Shown here piece after piece: positions 8,715-15,953 of a stretch of DNA of 64,000 bases (position 1 is its first letter; every line of letters starts with the position of its first letter). The position numbers and the translations under genes are program-made. The DNA comes from Butyricimonas synergistica DSM 23225 (GTDB lineage Bacteria > Bacteroidota > Bacteroidia > Bacteroidales > Marinifilaceae), in NCBI RefSeq assembly GCF_000379665.1, contig NZ_KB903367.1, positions 361,569 to 425,568 on the forward strand. Direction: 5' to 3'. The notes below the pieces were generated by a model. That model searched no databases and was not told the origin of the DNA. It saw only the letters and a list, made by a program, of their open reading frames with translations.

Positions 8715-9908
8715 ATGATAAATCAGTGCAAGTTTATAGGTTTTCTGTTGGTTATCTTTCTGTTAGGGGGTATAAGAACTCTCGAAGCACAAGACGCATT
8801 GGGTAAAATTACTTGTATTTGCATCGACGCGGGGCACGGGGGAAAAGATCCGGGAGCTATAAGCGGGCGTCTGAAAGAAAAGGATATTACATTGGCAATA
8901 GCCTTGAAATTAGGCAAGATGATAAAAGATGCCTATCCCAATATAAAAGTGGTATATACGCGCACGAAGGATGTGGCGGTAGATTTGCGCGAACGGGGAC
9001 GAATCGCGAATAAAGCTAAAGCACAATTGTTTATATCCATTCACGTGAATAAATTTGCTAAATCTACGGTGCGTGGGGTAGAGACATACGTGTTGGGGTT
9101 GCATAAATCGGAAGCAAGTTTTCAAGTCGCCATGAAAGAGAATGAGGCAATCCATTACGAGGAAGATTACACGGTGAAATATGACGGTTTTGATCCCAAG
9201 AAAGCGGAATCTTATATCATGTTCAATTTCTTGAAAAATAGTCATTTGAAGAATAGTATGGAGTTCGCGGCACCTGTTCAGAAAGAATTGGTAGCTAAAA
9301 CCCGAATGCCGGATCGAGAAGTGCGCCAAGCTGGTTTTATTGTTCTGATGGACGTGGGGATGCCTGCCGTGTTGATCGAGACCGGTTTTATCTCGAACCC
9401 GAGTGACCAGAAAATATTGATTTCCGAATCCGGGCAAACGAACCTCGCTAAGGCTATTTTTTCAGGTTTTCAATCTTATAAAAATAATGTAGAGCGGAAT
9501 AGCGTGGTGATAAAAGGAGGTGCGGGAGAGGAAAAAGTGATTGCGAAGGCGGAAGAAAAAAGGACTGATACTCAGAATGAAGCGAGGAAAACGGTTGAGC
9601 CCGAGAAGAAAAAAACGGAAAATGTTGTTGCGCTTCAAAATAAAAATGACTTATTTTACGCTGTTCAAGTCGCCTCGTCTAAGACCAGAATCAAGGATTT
9701 CGGGTATTTGAAACTGAAAGAAAAAGTAGAAGAATTGAAGGGCGTAGATCGTTATCGTTATTACGTGGGAAAAACTTCTACCTATGGAAAAGCGTTAGAA
9801 AAGCAGAAGGAGATTCGGAAAGTGGTGAAGGATTGCTTTATTATTGCGATATATAAAGGGAAGCAGATAACTGTTACCGAGGCACGAAAAATAGAACAAA
9901 AGAAGTAA
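8715..9908 (+). CDS. N-acetylmuramoyl-L-alanine amidase with C-terminal SPOR domain
   Basis: A 397-residue secreted cell-wall hydrolase. A signal peptide ends near ALEAQ. The Amidase_3 zinc domain (about residues 30-255) shows the metal and catalytic residues in CIDAGHGGKDPG, RLKEKDIT, FISIHVNKF and VLIETGFISNP. A Lys/Glu-rich linker (about 275-310) leads to a C-terminal SPOR domain (about 313-385, starting LFYAVQVASS) that binds denuded glycan strands at division sites. The enzyme cuts the amide between MurNAc and the stem peptide during daughter-cell separation. The MCE-type gene follows after 17 nt, so the two are likely co-transcribed envelope genes. Confidence 0.9.
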   Translation: MINQCKFIGFLLVIFLLGGIRTLEAQDALGKITCICIDAGHGGKDPGAISGRLKEKDITLAIALKLGKMIKDAYPNIKVVYTRTKDVAVDLRERGRIANKAKAQLFISIHVNKFAKSTVRGVETYVLGLHKSEASFQVAMKENEAIHYEEDYTVKYDGFDPKKAESYIMFNFLKNSHLKNSMEFAAPVQKELVAKTRMPDREVRQAGFIVLMDVGMPAVLIETGFISNPSDQKILISESGQTNLAKAIFSGFQSYKNNVERNSVVIKGGAGEEKVIAKAEEKRTDTQNEARKTVEPEKKKTENVVALQNKNDLFYAVQVASSKTRIKDFGYLKLKEKVEELKGVDRYRYYVGKTSTYGKALEKQKEIRKVVKDCFIIAIYKGKQITVTEARKIEQKK

Positions 9909-9925
9909 AGAATAAAATTATACTC

Positions 9926-11113
9926 ATGAAACTGAAGAGAGAAGCTAAGCTAGCATTAACTGCAATTATCGCAGTATTTGTTTTAATCTGGGGAATCAAT
10001 TTTTTGAAAGGTTCGTCGTTATTTGAATCCAAAAGTATATTTTATGGGGTATATAATAGCGTGGAAGGATTAAAAGTATCCAGTGGCGTTGTGTACCGCG
10101 GCTATCAGGTAGGGCAGGTTATCTCCATTCAGTTTACAGGTGAACGGTATGACAAGGTTCTTGTGAAATTTTCAGTCAATAAAGGCTTGGAATTACCTTC
10201 CAATAGTTTGGCGATGATCCAGAGTGCCGATTTGATGGGGTCTAAGGTGATCGACTTGATCCCGGGTGACTCGCCTGTTTTTGCGGTTAGTGGTGATACG
10301 CTGACTTCTAAAACAGAACAAGGGTTAATGGAGCAAGTGAGTCGGCAAATGTTGCCTCTGAAACAGAAAGCCGAACGACTGTTAGGTTCTCTTGACTCCG
10401 TGATGGTCATTGTGCAGGGTGTTTTTAACGAGGAAACTAAAAAAAATTTGAATAATAGTTTTGCCAGTATCGATCGCACGTTACGGAATATTGAAGGAGC
10501 TTCCGGGAATTTGGATACCTTGATGCAGACGGAATCTGCGCGGGTGAGTGAAATATTGCGGAATATAAATAGTATCACAGCTAACCTGTCGGATAATAAT
10601 GAAGAAATATCTAATATATTAGGAAATTTCTCGTCTATCAGTGATTCTTTGCGTCAGGCAAACTTGCACCAAATGTTGACAAGTGTTGATAATATACTGG
10701 GACGGGTCGATTCTATCTTCGCTAAAATAAATAAAGGGGAGGGTACGATAGGAGCTCTCGTGAACGATAATGACCTTTATTATAACTTGAATCAAGTGAG
10801 TGAAAATCTTAATCGGTTGTTAGTAGAATTCAGGTATAACCCGCGTCGATTCATTAACCTTTCATTAATAGATTTTTCCTCCGGCAAAATAGGCTTGGAT
10901 GAGTACGGGATCGTGATACACGAATCATCTGAACGCTTGAGTATGGATTCTGAATTGTATATTCAAAATCCTGGATTGAAAGAAGTTAAGTATAAAGATA
11001 AGTATCTTTATATTGTGGATAGTTTTAAGAAATTGAAGGCAGCCCAACGAAAACTGGACGATGTCATCAAACGTTATAAAAATGCTTATATAGTTAAAAT
11101 TGACTTCGTTTGA
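9926..11113 (+). CDS. MlaD/MCE domain lipid-transport protein
   Basis: A 395-residue protein with one N-terminal transmembrane segment (ALTAIIAVFVLIWGINFL) and one MCE domain (about residues 37-115, with GLKVSSGVVYRGYQVGQV). A long helical region follows (about 145-290), rich in heptad-like Ser/Asn/Leu, probably forming the tube-like oligomer seen for MCE proteins. MlaD-type proteins are the periplasmic substrate-binding part of phospholipid transporters; the ATPase and permease partners are not in this window. It follows the amidase by 17 nt. Confidence 0.85.
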   Translation: MKLKREAKLALTAIIAVFVLIWGINFLKGSSLFESKSIFYGVYNSVEGLKVSSGVVYRGYQVGQVISIQFTGERYDKVLVKFSVNKGLELPSNSLAMIQSADLMGSKVIDLIPGDSPVFAVSGDTLTSKTEQGLMEQVSRQMLPLKQKAERLLGSLDSVMVIVQGVFNEETKKNLNNSFASIDRTLRNIEGASGNLDTLMQTESARVSEILRNINSITANLSDNNEEISNILGNFSSISDSLRQANLHQMLTSVDNILGRVDSIFAKINKGEGTIGALVNDNDLYYNLNQVSENLNRLLVEFRYNPRRFINLSLIDFSSGKIGLDEYGIVIHESSERLSMDSELYIQNPGLKEVKYKDKYLYIVDSFKKLKAAQRKLDDVIKRYKNAYIVKIDFV

Positions 11114-11485
11114 AAATTAGAATTATTCTAAATAATAAATTTTAGAACTTGGTTTTTGTTAACATAAAAGCAGATCATTTAGAATTTAAGATAGAAGTTT
11201 TGTATCAATTTTTAGACCTAGGACTTAAAGGTTTATCATGAAAAACGACCCCGTGAATTGTTACGTTTATGTTAAGACTTTAAAAGCGTTCTGGTAGAAA
11301 TGGGAACGAGGGGATTGAGGTGTAATTATATGTATTTCAGTGTATTGAATCTAAAATATTGATACCTAAACGGTAAGAGATTCTTGGTGAAAAACAAGTA
11401 AAAGGCTCATTTTTTTTACAGAAATTTTTTTTCGAATTTAGCATTCCATTTCATTTGGATGAATAGGGAATAAAATAATATATAC
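11114..11485. other. Intergenic region upstream of dnaA
   Basis: About 370 AT-rich bases with no gene. I looked for clusters of DnaA boxes (TTATCCACA and close variants) on both strands and found none, so I do not call an origin. No exact TAnnTTTG element close to dnaA is visible either. Confidence 0.6.
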
Positions 11486-12913
11486 ATGAAAAGGGATTGT
11501 AAAAGTGTTTGGTCTGAATGTCTCGACCTAATTAAAGAACAAGTAGCACCAAGAACATTTAAAACGTGGTTCTTGCCTATACGTGCTTTGAACTTTCAGG
11601 AGGACGTGTTGACGATTCAAGTTCCGAGTCAATACGTGTACGAGTGTCTGGAAGAACACTTTGTGGAGATTTTGCGGAAGGCAATTCGCACCGTAATTGG
11701 TCCGAAAGCCAAATTGGAATATTCGGTTGTCGTGGAGGAGAGCCATCCCCGAGATCCGATTTCTGTGACAATGTCTTCCTCTAACGTGAAGAAAGCTGAG
11801 CCGAGTACGGTTTACTTGAATGGTAAATCGGGTGATGCCGCTTTGAAGAATCCTTTTGAGCGTAATAATAATCTTTTGCAAATAGACCCGCAATTGAATC
11901 CTTCTTATACTCTAGACAGTTATATAGAAGGTAGCTGTAATCGTTTGGCAAAATCTGCAGCCGTGGCTATTGCTCAAAATCCCGGGGGAACAGCCTTTAA
12001 TCCCTTGTTGATTTACGGTGGTTCCGGGTTAGGTAAAACACATTTAGCTCAAGCTATCGGGATGGAAGTCAAGCAGAATTACCCGAATAAAGTGGTGTTG
12101 TACTTGACAACGAACGTGTTCCAGACGCAGTTCACTGAAGCTGTGCGTAAGAACGAGATCAATGATTTCTTGCACTTTTATCAGTTGATAGACGTGTTGA
12201 TTTTGGATGATATTCACGAGTTGGCAGGAAAAACTGCTACCCAGAATACTTTCTTCCATATTTTCAATCATTTGCATCAATCCGGTAAGCAATTGATATT
12301 GACTTCTGATCGTTCCCCGGCTGAATTGAGTGGTTTAGAAGAACGTTTGCTTTCCCGTTTCCGCTGGGGATTGTCTGCTGAAATTAAATCGCCGGATTAC
12401 GAGACCCGTATGGCAATTGCCCGTTTTAAAGCTCGTAAAGATGGTATCGATTTCTCTGATGAGATATTGGAATACATTTGTAAATATGTATGCAATAACG
12501 TGCGGGAATTGGAGGGAGCTATGATTTCTTTGTTGGCTCAGGCTACTTTTAACCACAAGGATCTCACGATAGACGTGGTAAGGGATATCTTGGGTAAGAT
12601 GGTCAAGAACCAGAAGAAAGAAATGACCGTTGAATATATCCAAGAAGTCGTGTGCCAACACTTTAATATGGCACCTGAAATGTTGCAGGAGAAAACACGT
12701 AAACGGGAAGTGGTGCAAGCCCGCCAGTTAGCGATGTATTTCAGCAAGAATTACACGAACGCTTCGTTGGCATATATCGGGAAACAAATCGGGCGTAAAG
12801 ACCACACGACGGTATTGTACGCTTGCAAGGCTGTTGCCGATATGATGGAAACAGATCGAACTTTCCGGGCTCAGGTGGAAGAATTGCAAAAGAAACTCTA
12901 TTGCTCAAATTAA
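11486..12913 (+). CDS. dnaA: Chromosomal replication initiator protein DnaA
   Basis: A 475-residue DnaA of normal length. The N-terminal domain (about 1-85) starts with the DnaB/DiaA-contact helices, followed by a variable linker (85-135). The AAA+ domain has Walker A GGSGLGKTH, Walker B VLILDDIHEL, sensor 1 LTSDRSP and the Arg-finger region LLSRFRWGL. The C-terminal DNA-binding domain carries the DnaA signature IGKQIGRKDHTTVLYA. The third Walker A residue is Ser, where many DnaA proteins have Val or Thr. The protein melts the origin and loads helicase. The next gene starts 4 nt after the stop. Confidence 0.95.
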   Translation: MKRDCKSVWSECLDLIKEQVAPRTFKTWFLPIRALNFQEDVLTIQVPSQYVYECLEEHFVEILRKAIRTVIGPKAKLEYSVVVEESHPRDPISVTMSSSNVKKAEPSTVYLNGKSGDAALKNPFERNNNLLQIDPQLNPSYTLDSYIEGSCNRLAKSAAVAIAQNPGGTAFNPLLIYGGSGLGKTHLAQAIGMEVKQNYPNKVVLYLTTNVFQTQFTEAVRKNEINDFLHFYQLIDVLILDDIHELAGKTATQNTFFHIFNHLHQSGKQLILTSDRSPAELSGLEERLLSRFRWGLSAEIKSPDYETRMAIARFKARKDGIDFSDEILEYICKYVCNNVRELEGAMISLLAQATFNHKDLTIDVVRDILGKMVKNQKKEMTVEYIQEVVCQHFNMAPEMLQEKTRKREVVQARQLAMYFSKNYTNASLAYIGKQIGRKDHTTVLYACKAVADMMETDRTFRAQVEELQKKLYCSN

Positions 12914-12917
12914 TTGC

Positions 12918-13517
12918 ATGGAAGAGGATAAATATAGAACAGTAAATGCGATTGCCGAAGGCTTGTACAAAGAGAAAGGCAGTCGCTTTATGTCTTTTAT
13001 TTATCCGGTGAAGACCGAGGAAGAGATCAAGGAGATCCTTGCAGAAATAAAAACTAAGTATTACGATGCCCGCCATCATTGCTATGCTTATTGCCTGGGG
13101 GCAAACCGGGAACGTTTTCGGGCGAATGATGATGGGGAACCTTCTTCCACGGCAGGAAAACCTATCTTGGGACAAATTGTTTCTAACGATCTTTCTAACG
13201 TGCTGATCGTGGTTATACGATATTTCGGGGGGATAAAATTGGGGGTATCCGGTTTAATTCAAGCGTACAAAGATGCTGCTGCCGATGCTATACTTCATGC
13301 CGAGATTGTCGAACGCACGGTGGATGAAATCATTCATATCCGTTTTACTTATGTGGTGATGAACGACGTGATGAAAGTTCTGAAAGAAGAAGCCCCGGAA
13401 ATCCTATCCCGCAATTTTGAGATGGAGTGTGAAATGACTCTCTCTATCAGGCAGAAAGATATGCCTCGTTTGAAAGAGCGCTTGTCGAAAATAGAATCTC
13501 TCGCTATTGAGGACTAA
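12918..13517 (+). CDS. IMPACT/YigZ family protein
   Basis: A 199-residue protein with the UPF0029 signature: the fold opens with EKGSRFMSFIYPV, contains DARHHCYAY and the diagnostic RANDDGEPSSTAGKPIL, then VIRYFGGIKLGVSGLIQAY, and ends with a ferredoxin-like domain. The family is conserved from bacteria to the eukaryotic GCN2 inhibitor IMPACT; the bacterial role is not settled. It starts 4 nt after dnaA and probably shares its transcript. Confidence 0.88.
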   Translation: MEEDKYRTVNAIAEGLYKEKGSRFMSFIYPVKTEEEIKEILAEIKTKYYDARHHCYAYCLGANRERFRANDDGEPSSTAGKPILGQIVSNDLSNVLIVVIRYFGGIKLGVSGLIQAYKDAAADAILHAEIVERTVDEIIHIRFTYVVMNDVMKVLKEEAPEILSRNFEMECEMTLSIRQKDMPRLKERLSKIESLAIED

Positions 13518-13584
13518 CCCGGAAAAAGATACTTGTCATACTGAAAAACCAAAGAGGAACCGAGGGAAATTCGAGATAATAATC

Positions 13585-13668
13585 TCTCGCTGTCGTGTTG
13601 CGGTCGTTTTTGCTCTAATGTTTCTATATTAAAGATTATAGGATGTCTATAGCAAAAACGAAGCGAGA
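13585..13668. repeat. Two-part intergenic inverted repeat
   Basis: TCTCGCT (585-591) and TCGTTTTTGCT (604-614) pair perfectly with the adjoining segments AGCAAAAACGA (651-661) and AGCGAGA (662-668), leaving a 12-nt bulge on one side and a 36-nt loop. It lies in the roughly 350-base gap between the IMPACT-family gene and tRNA-Lys, where I see no gene. It may be a structured RNA, a terminator lacking a T tract, or a remnant mobile element. Confidence 0.5.
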
Positions 13669-13812
13669 ACGGGAGTGGGGAATGTTTTGGGTTAATCTTC
13701 CTTGGGTTTACTGTGGGTTCTCTGTATTAAAACTTAAATGCCCATTGGGATGCAGATTATAATCTGTCTGAATTTTTTTTTGAAATTTGCGTTGAAAAAA
13801 TATCCCGAGTTT

Positions 13813-13843
13813 TTTGGGATTTCAAATAGAATTACTATCTTTG
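13813..13843 (+). promoter_or_regulatory. tRNA-Lys promoter
   Basis: TTTG (813-816), 19-nt spacer, TATCTTTG (836-843): both elements match the Bacteroidetes consensus. Transcription should start about 20 nt before the mature tRNA. Confidence 0.8.
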
Positions 13844-13871
13844 CAACCGCAATTGAGAAACACAATTGAAG

Positions 13872-13944
13872 GATTCAGTAGCTCAGCCGGTAGAGCACAA
13901 CACTTTTAATGTTGGGGTCCTGGGTTCGAGTCCCAGCTGGATCA
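13872..13944 (+). tRNA. tRNA-Lys (anticodon UUU)
   Basis: A full cloverleaf: acceptor GATTCAG pairs with CTGGATC (one G-T), the D arm is GCTC...GAGC, and the anticodon stem CAACA/TGTTG encloses loop CTTTTAA with anticodon TTT. The T arm is CTGGG-TTCGAGT-CCCAG and the discriminator is A944. CCA is not encoded. It has its own promoter and terminator and converges on rtcB. Confidence 0.95.
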
Positions 13945-13950
13945 CGAAAA

Positions 13951-13985
13951 ACTCTCTAAAACAACGTTTTAGAGAGTTTTTATTT
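13951..13985 (+). terminator. tRNA-Lys terminator
   Basis: A perfect 12-bp stem, ACTCTCTAAAAC (951-962) with GTTTTAGAGAGT (966-977), closes a 3-nt loop and is followed by a T-rich tract. Confidence 0.85.
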
Positions 13986-14130
13986 AGATGCTTTTTCACG
14001 ATTTCTTCTGTTTATAATTTGAAGTTTCAATGGATCGCCTGGTGAGCACTGGTGTATTTTTTTTACTTTCCGGTCGTTGATGGCTAATGAAATTGGTACT
14101 GGTTGTTTTTAATACAAGATGCCGGAACGG

Positions 14131-15444
14131 TTATTCCACCGCCTTGATATTCATGATCGGTTTGATTGTGTCTATAATCACGGCGGTATCTTGTATTGCC
14201 TTCATTATGACGTCTTTATCCTTGTACGCCATGGGCGATTCGTCAAGGGTTTGTTGGCAGACGGAGGTGGAATAGATACCTTCCATTTCTTTTTTGAACT
14301 CATCTATATCCAGCGTTTTGAAAGCTTGGTTTCGGGCTAATACTCTCCCGGCACCGTGAGGGGCGGAGTAATTCCAGTCCGGGTTGCTCTTCCCTTCACA
14401 GATCAATATTCCGTCCCGCATATTGAACGGGATAATCATCCTTTCGCCTTTATATGCACGGATGGCACCTTTTCGGATGATCCAGTCGGTCGTGTCTATA
14501 AAGTTATGCATGGAATGGATGAAATCTACTGCATGGTAATCTTCTCCCAGGTCTTTGAAAATCGCTTTCGCCATCGCCTGATGGTTAAATTGAGCATAGG
14601 TTTGGGCAATAACCATATCGACCAGGTATTCGTACATATTTTCACCTTCCAGTAAATATTCCTTTTTACCCGCGTGATATCGCTCGTTCAATTCTTCCAG
14701 CTTTTTCGGGATATCACTTGTCGGTTGCGTGTTCTCCGTGATCTGCTTGAATTCCTCGTGATACGTTTCCGGGAGAATGTCTGTCTTACGCATTTTTTTG
14801 GCATGGTAATTACATACCTTCAACCCGAAGTTTCGGGATCCGGAATGAATTGTCAAGTAATGTGAACCGTCTTTCGGCGATTCTCCCAACTCGATAAAAT
14901 GGTTTCCTCCTCCCAGTGTACCCACGGAATAATAGAACGTGTCCTCCTTTATACCTATTTTTCGGCATAAATTGGCGATATATGTTTTATCCACTCGAAT
15001 TGGGGGTTTCGTTTCCCCGGAGCGTTTCTCCCATTCTTGTTGAAAGATCGCCATGTTGTTATTTACCGCCTCGAAGTAAGGCTCTACCCACCACCCGTCG
15101 AAGTTCTTTTCCTTCCGAATATGCATACCCGTCGGGATGGAACGTCTGATAGCGTGGTCGAGGGTTGGGAAACGCTCTTCCTCGATTCGTCGGTTCAACT
15201 TGTATGTCGTAACGGAACAACCGATGTCCACGCCGATATAGTTCGGGTTAATCATTCGGCTCATCGGCATCGTGAACCCGATGACAATACCTTTTCCCGC
15301 GTGGGTATCCGGCATGATGCGCACGGGTACGCCTGCTGATATTTCATTATTTAAAATGTTTTGCACTAATTCGATAGCTCCTTCCTCGACGTCGTCGATG
15401 AAGATTTTGCAATCTTGGTTGTATTTTCCTTTTATCTCTATCAT
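14131..15444 (-). CDS. rtcB: RNA-splicing ligase RtcB
   Basis: A 437-residue RtcB, which joins RNA 2',3'-cyclic phosphate (or 3'-phosphate) ends to 5'-OH ends using GTP and Mn2+. Metal-binding and active-site motifs are present: MPDTHAGKGIVIGF, YIGVDIGCSV, GGGNHFIELGE, HSGSRNFGLKV, and the guanylate-accepting histidine in SAPHGAGRVLAR. The length agrees with shorter bacterial RtcB proteins. The start codon lies 19 nt after the 3' end of the third Y-RNA-like element, so mRNA and ncRNA array are probably one transcript that is cut. No archease or RtcA gene is present. The Ro60 gene just upstream makes this an RNA-repair and quality-control locus. Confidence 0.93.
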   Translation of the reverse strand: MIEIKGKYNQDCKIFIDDVEEGAIELVQNILNNEISAGVPVRIMPDTHAGKGIVIGFTMPMSRMINPNYIGVDIGCSVTTYKLNRRIEEERFPTLDHAIRRSIPTGMHIRKEKNFDGWWVEPYFEAVNNNMAIFQQEWEKRSGETKPPIRVDKTYIANLCRKIGIKEDTFYYSVGTLGGGNHFIELGESPKDGSHYLTIHSGSRNFGLKVCNYHAKKMRKTDILPETYHEEFKQITENTQPTSDIPKKLEELNERYHAGKKEYLLEGENMYEYLVDMVIAQTYAQFNHQAMAKAIFKDLGEDYHAVDFIHSMHNFIDTTDWIIRKGAIRAYKGERMIIPFNMRDGILICEGKSNPDWNYSAPHGAGRVLARNQAFKTLDIDEFKKEMEGIYSTSVCQQTLDESPMAYKDKDVIMKAIQDTAVIIDTIKPIMNIKAVE

Positions 15445-15463
15445 ATTTTTAGTTTATAATAAA

Positions 15464-15604
15464 AAACAGGAGTAACAAGCGAAAAAAGAAGAAGCGGGGC
15501 ATGGCATTGCCGGAGTCGAACCGGATAGTCTCGCCGATTTCACGACCTCACTATTCCTCCCCTGAATGGCTGCCGAAGTATCTTTTTTCTACGACATCCT
15601 GTTT
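15464..15604 (-). ncRNA. Y-RNA-like element 3 (Ro-binding stem with tRNA-like T arm)
   Basis: A 141-nt RNA on the minus strand. The ends pair as AAACAGGA (15604-15597) with UCCUGUUU (15471-15464). An internal loop follows, UGUCGUA (15596-15590) opposite GCUUGUUAC (15480-15472), and then a second perfect stem, GAAAAAAGA with UCUUUUUUC (15489-15481). The loop ends are conserved in elements 1 and 2. Inside are UACUUCGGC, also shared, and a T arm CCGG-UUCGACU-CCGG (15524-15510). A weak AUAGU/ACUAU stem precedes the T arm; I cannot assign a D arm with confidence. The 3' end lies 19 nt before rtcB, so it could affect rtcB translation or be cut from its mRNA. Confidence 0.7.
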
Positions 15605-15613
15605 TATCGGTTT

Positions 15614-15707
15614 AGAACAAGGCAATGGGCAAAAAGGGGGGCGTGGGATTTGAACCCACACAGAATCAATCTTTACCGAAGTACCCCTTTTTTACGGCAC
15701 TTGTTCT
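15614..15707 (-). ncRNA. Y-RNA-like element 2 (minimal, T arm only)
   Basis: A 94-nt RNA on the minus strand. End stem AGAACAAG (15707-15700) pairs with CUUGUUCU (15621-15614). The internal loop is UGCCGUA opposite GCCCAUUGC (15630-15622). The second stem, AAAAAGGGG (15692-15684) with CCCCUUUUU (15639-15631), is perfect. It then carries the shared UACUUCGG and one canonical T arm GUGGG-UUCAAAU-CCCAC (15659-15643). No acceptor or D arm is present, so it is a stripped-down version of element 1. It is separated from elements 1 and 3 by only 11 and 9 nt, and both spacers end in GAUA on the RNA. Confidence 0.72.
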
Positions 15708-15718
15708 ATCACCTTAAA

Positions 15719-15872
15719 AAAGCAAGGCGACAAACGGCAAAAGACTTTTTCCTACTCTATCCACTGAGCTACACTTCCTGTTTGTCATCTCTCGATCGTG
15801 GAAGTGGCGGGATTCGAACCCGCGACCCGGGCGTAATCATGCGAAGTAACTCTTGTCTACGGCACTTGCTTT
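15719..15872 (-). ncRNA. Y-RNA-like element 1 (permuted tRNA mimic, YrlA-type)
   Basis: A 154-nt RNA on the minus strand. End stem AAAGCAAG (15872-15865) pairs with CUUGCUUU (15726-15719). The internal loop is UGCCGUA (15864-15858) opposite GUUUGUCGC (15735-15727). The second stem, GACAAGAG with CUUUUGCC, has one A-C mismatch. Inside, in permuted order, come T arm GCGGG-UUCGAAU-CCCGC (15823-15807), acceptor 3' strand CACUUCC (15806-15800), a 21-nt loop, acceptor 5' strand GGAAGUG (15778-15772; 7 of 7 pairs) and a D arm with GCUC/GAGU and a GG-containing loop. The protein-binding stem thus replaces the anticodon stem, as known for Salmonella YrlA. Confidence 0.8.
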
Positions 15873-15908
15873 ATGCTATTGTTTCAAAGAACTTTCCTTT
15901 TGACGATA

Positions 15909-15916
15909 CAAAGATA
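15909..15916 (-). promoter_or_regulatory. -7 element for the Y RNA array and rtcB
   Basis: On the minus strand TATCTTTG is an exact consensus match in the 81-nt gap between the rsr stop codon and element 1. Transcription would start about 30 nt before the first Y-like RNA. This suggests that the ncRNA array and rtcB can be made independently of rsr. No good -33 element is present, so an activator may be needed. Confidence 0.5.
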
Positions 15917-15953
15917 TGTATCCGGTGTGCAATGTTTCTGCGTGGCAGAATTT

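Noticed and set aside
11114..11485. Replication origin beside dnaA
   Set aside because: No cluster of DnaA boxes or AT-rich 13-mer-type repeats was found, and in Bacteroidetes dnaA is often away from the origin.
15500..15860. Three apparent tRNA genes between rtcB and rsr
   Set aside because: Each has a good T arm, but none forms a cloverleaf with an anticodon arm and free acceptor end; the halves are permuted or missing and are enclosed by long stems. They fit tRNA-mimic Y RNAs instead.
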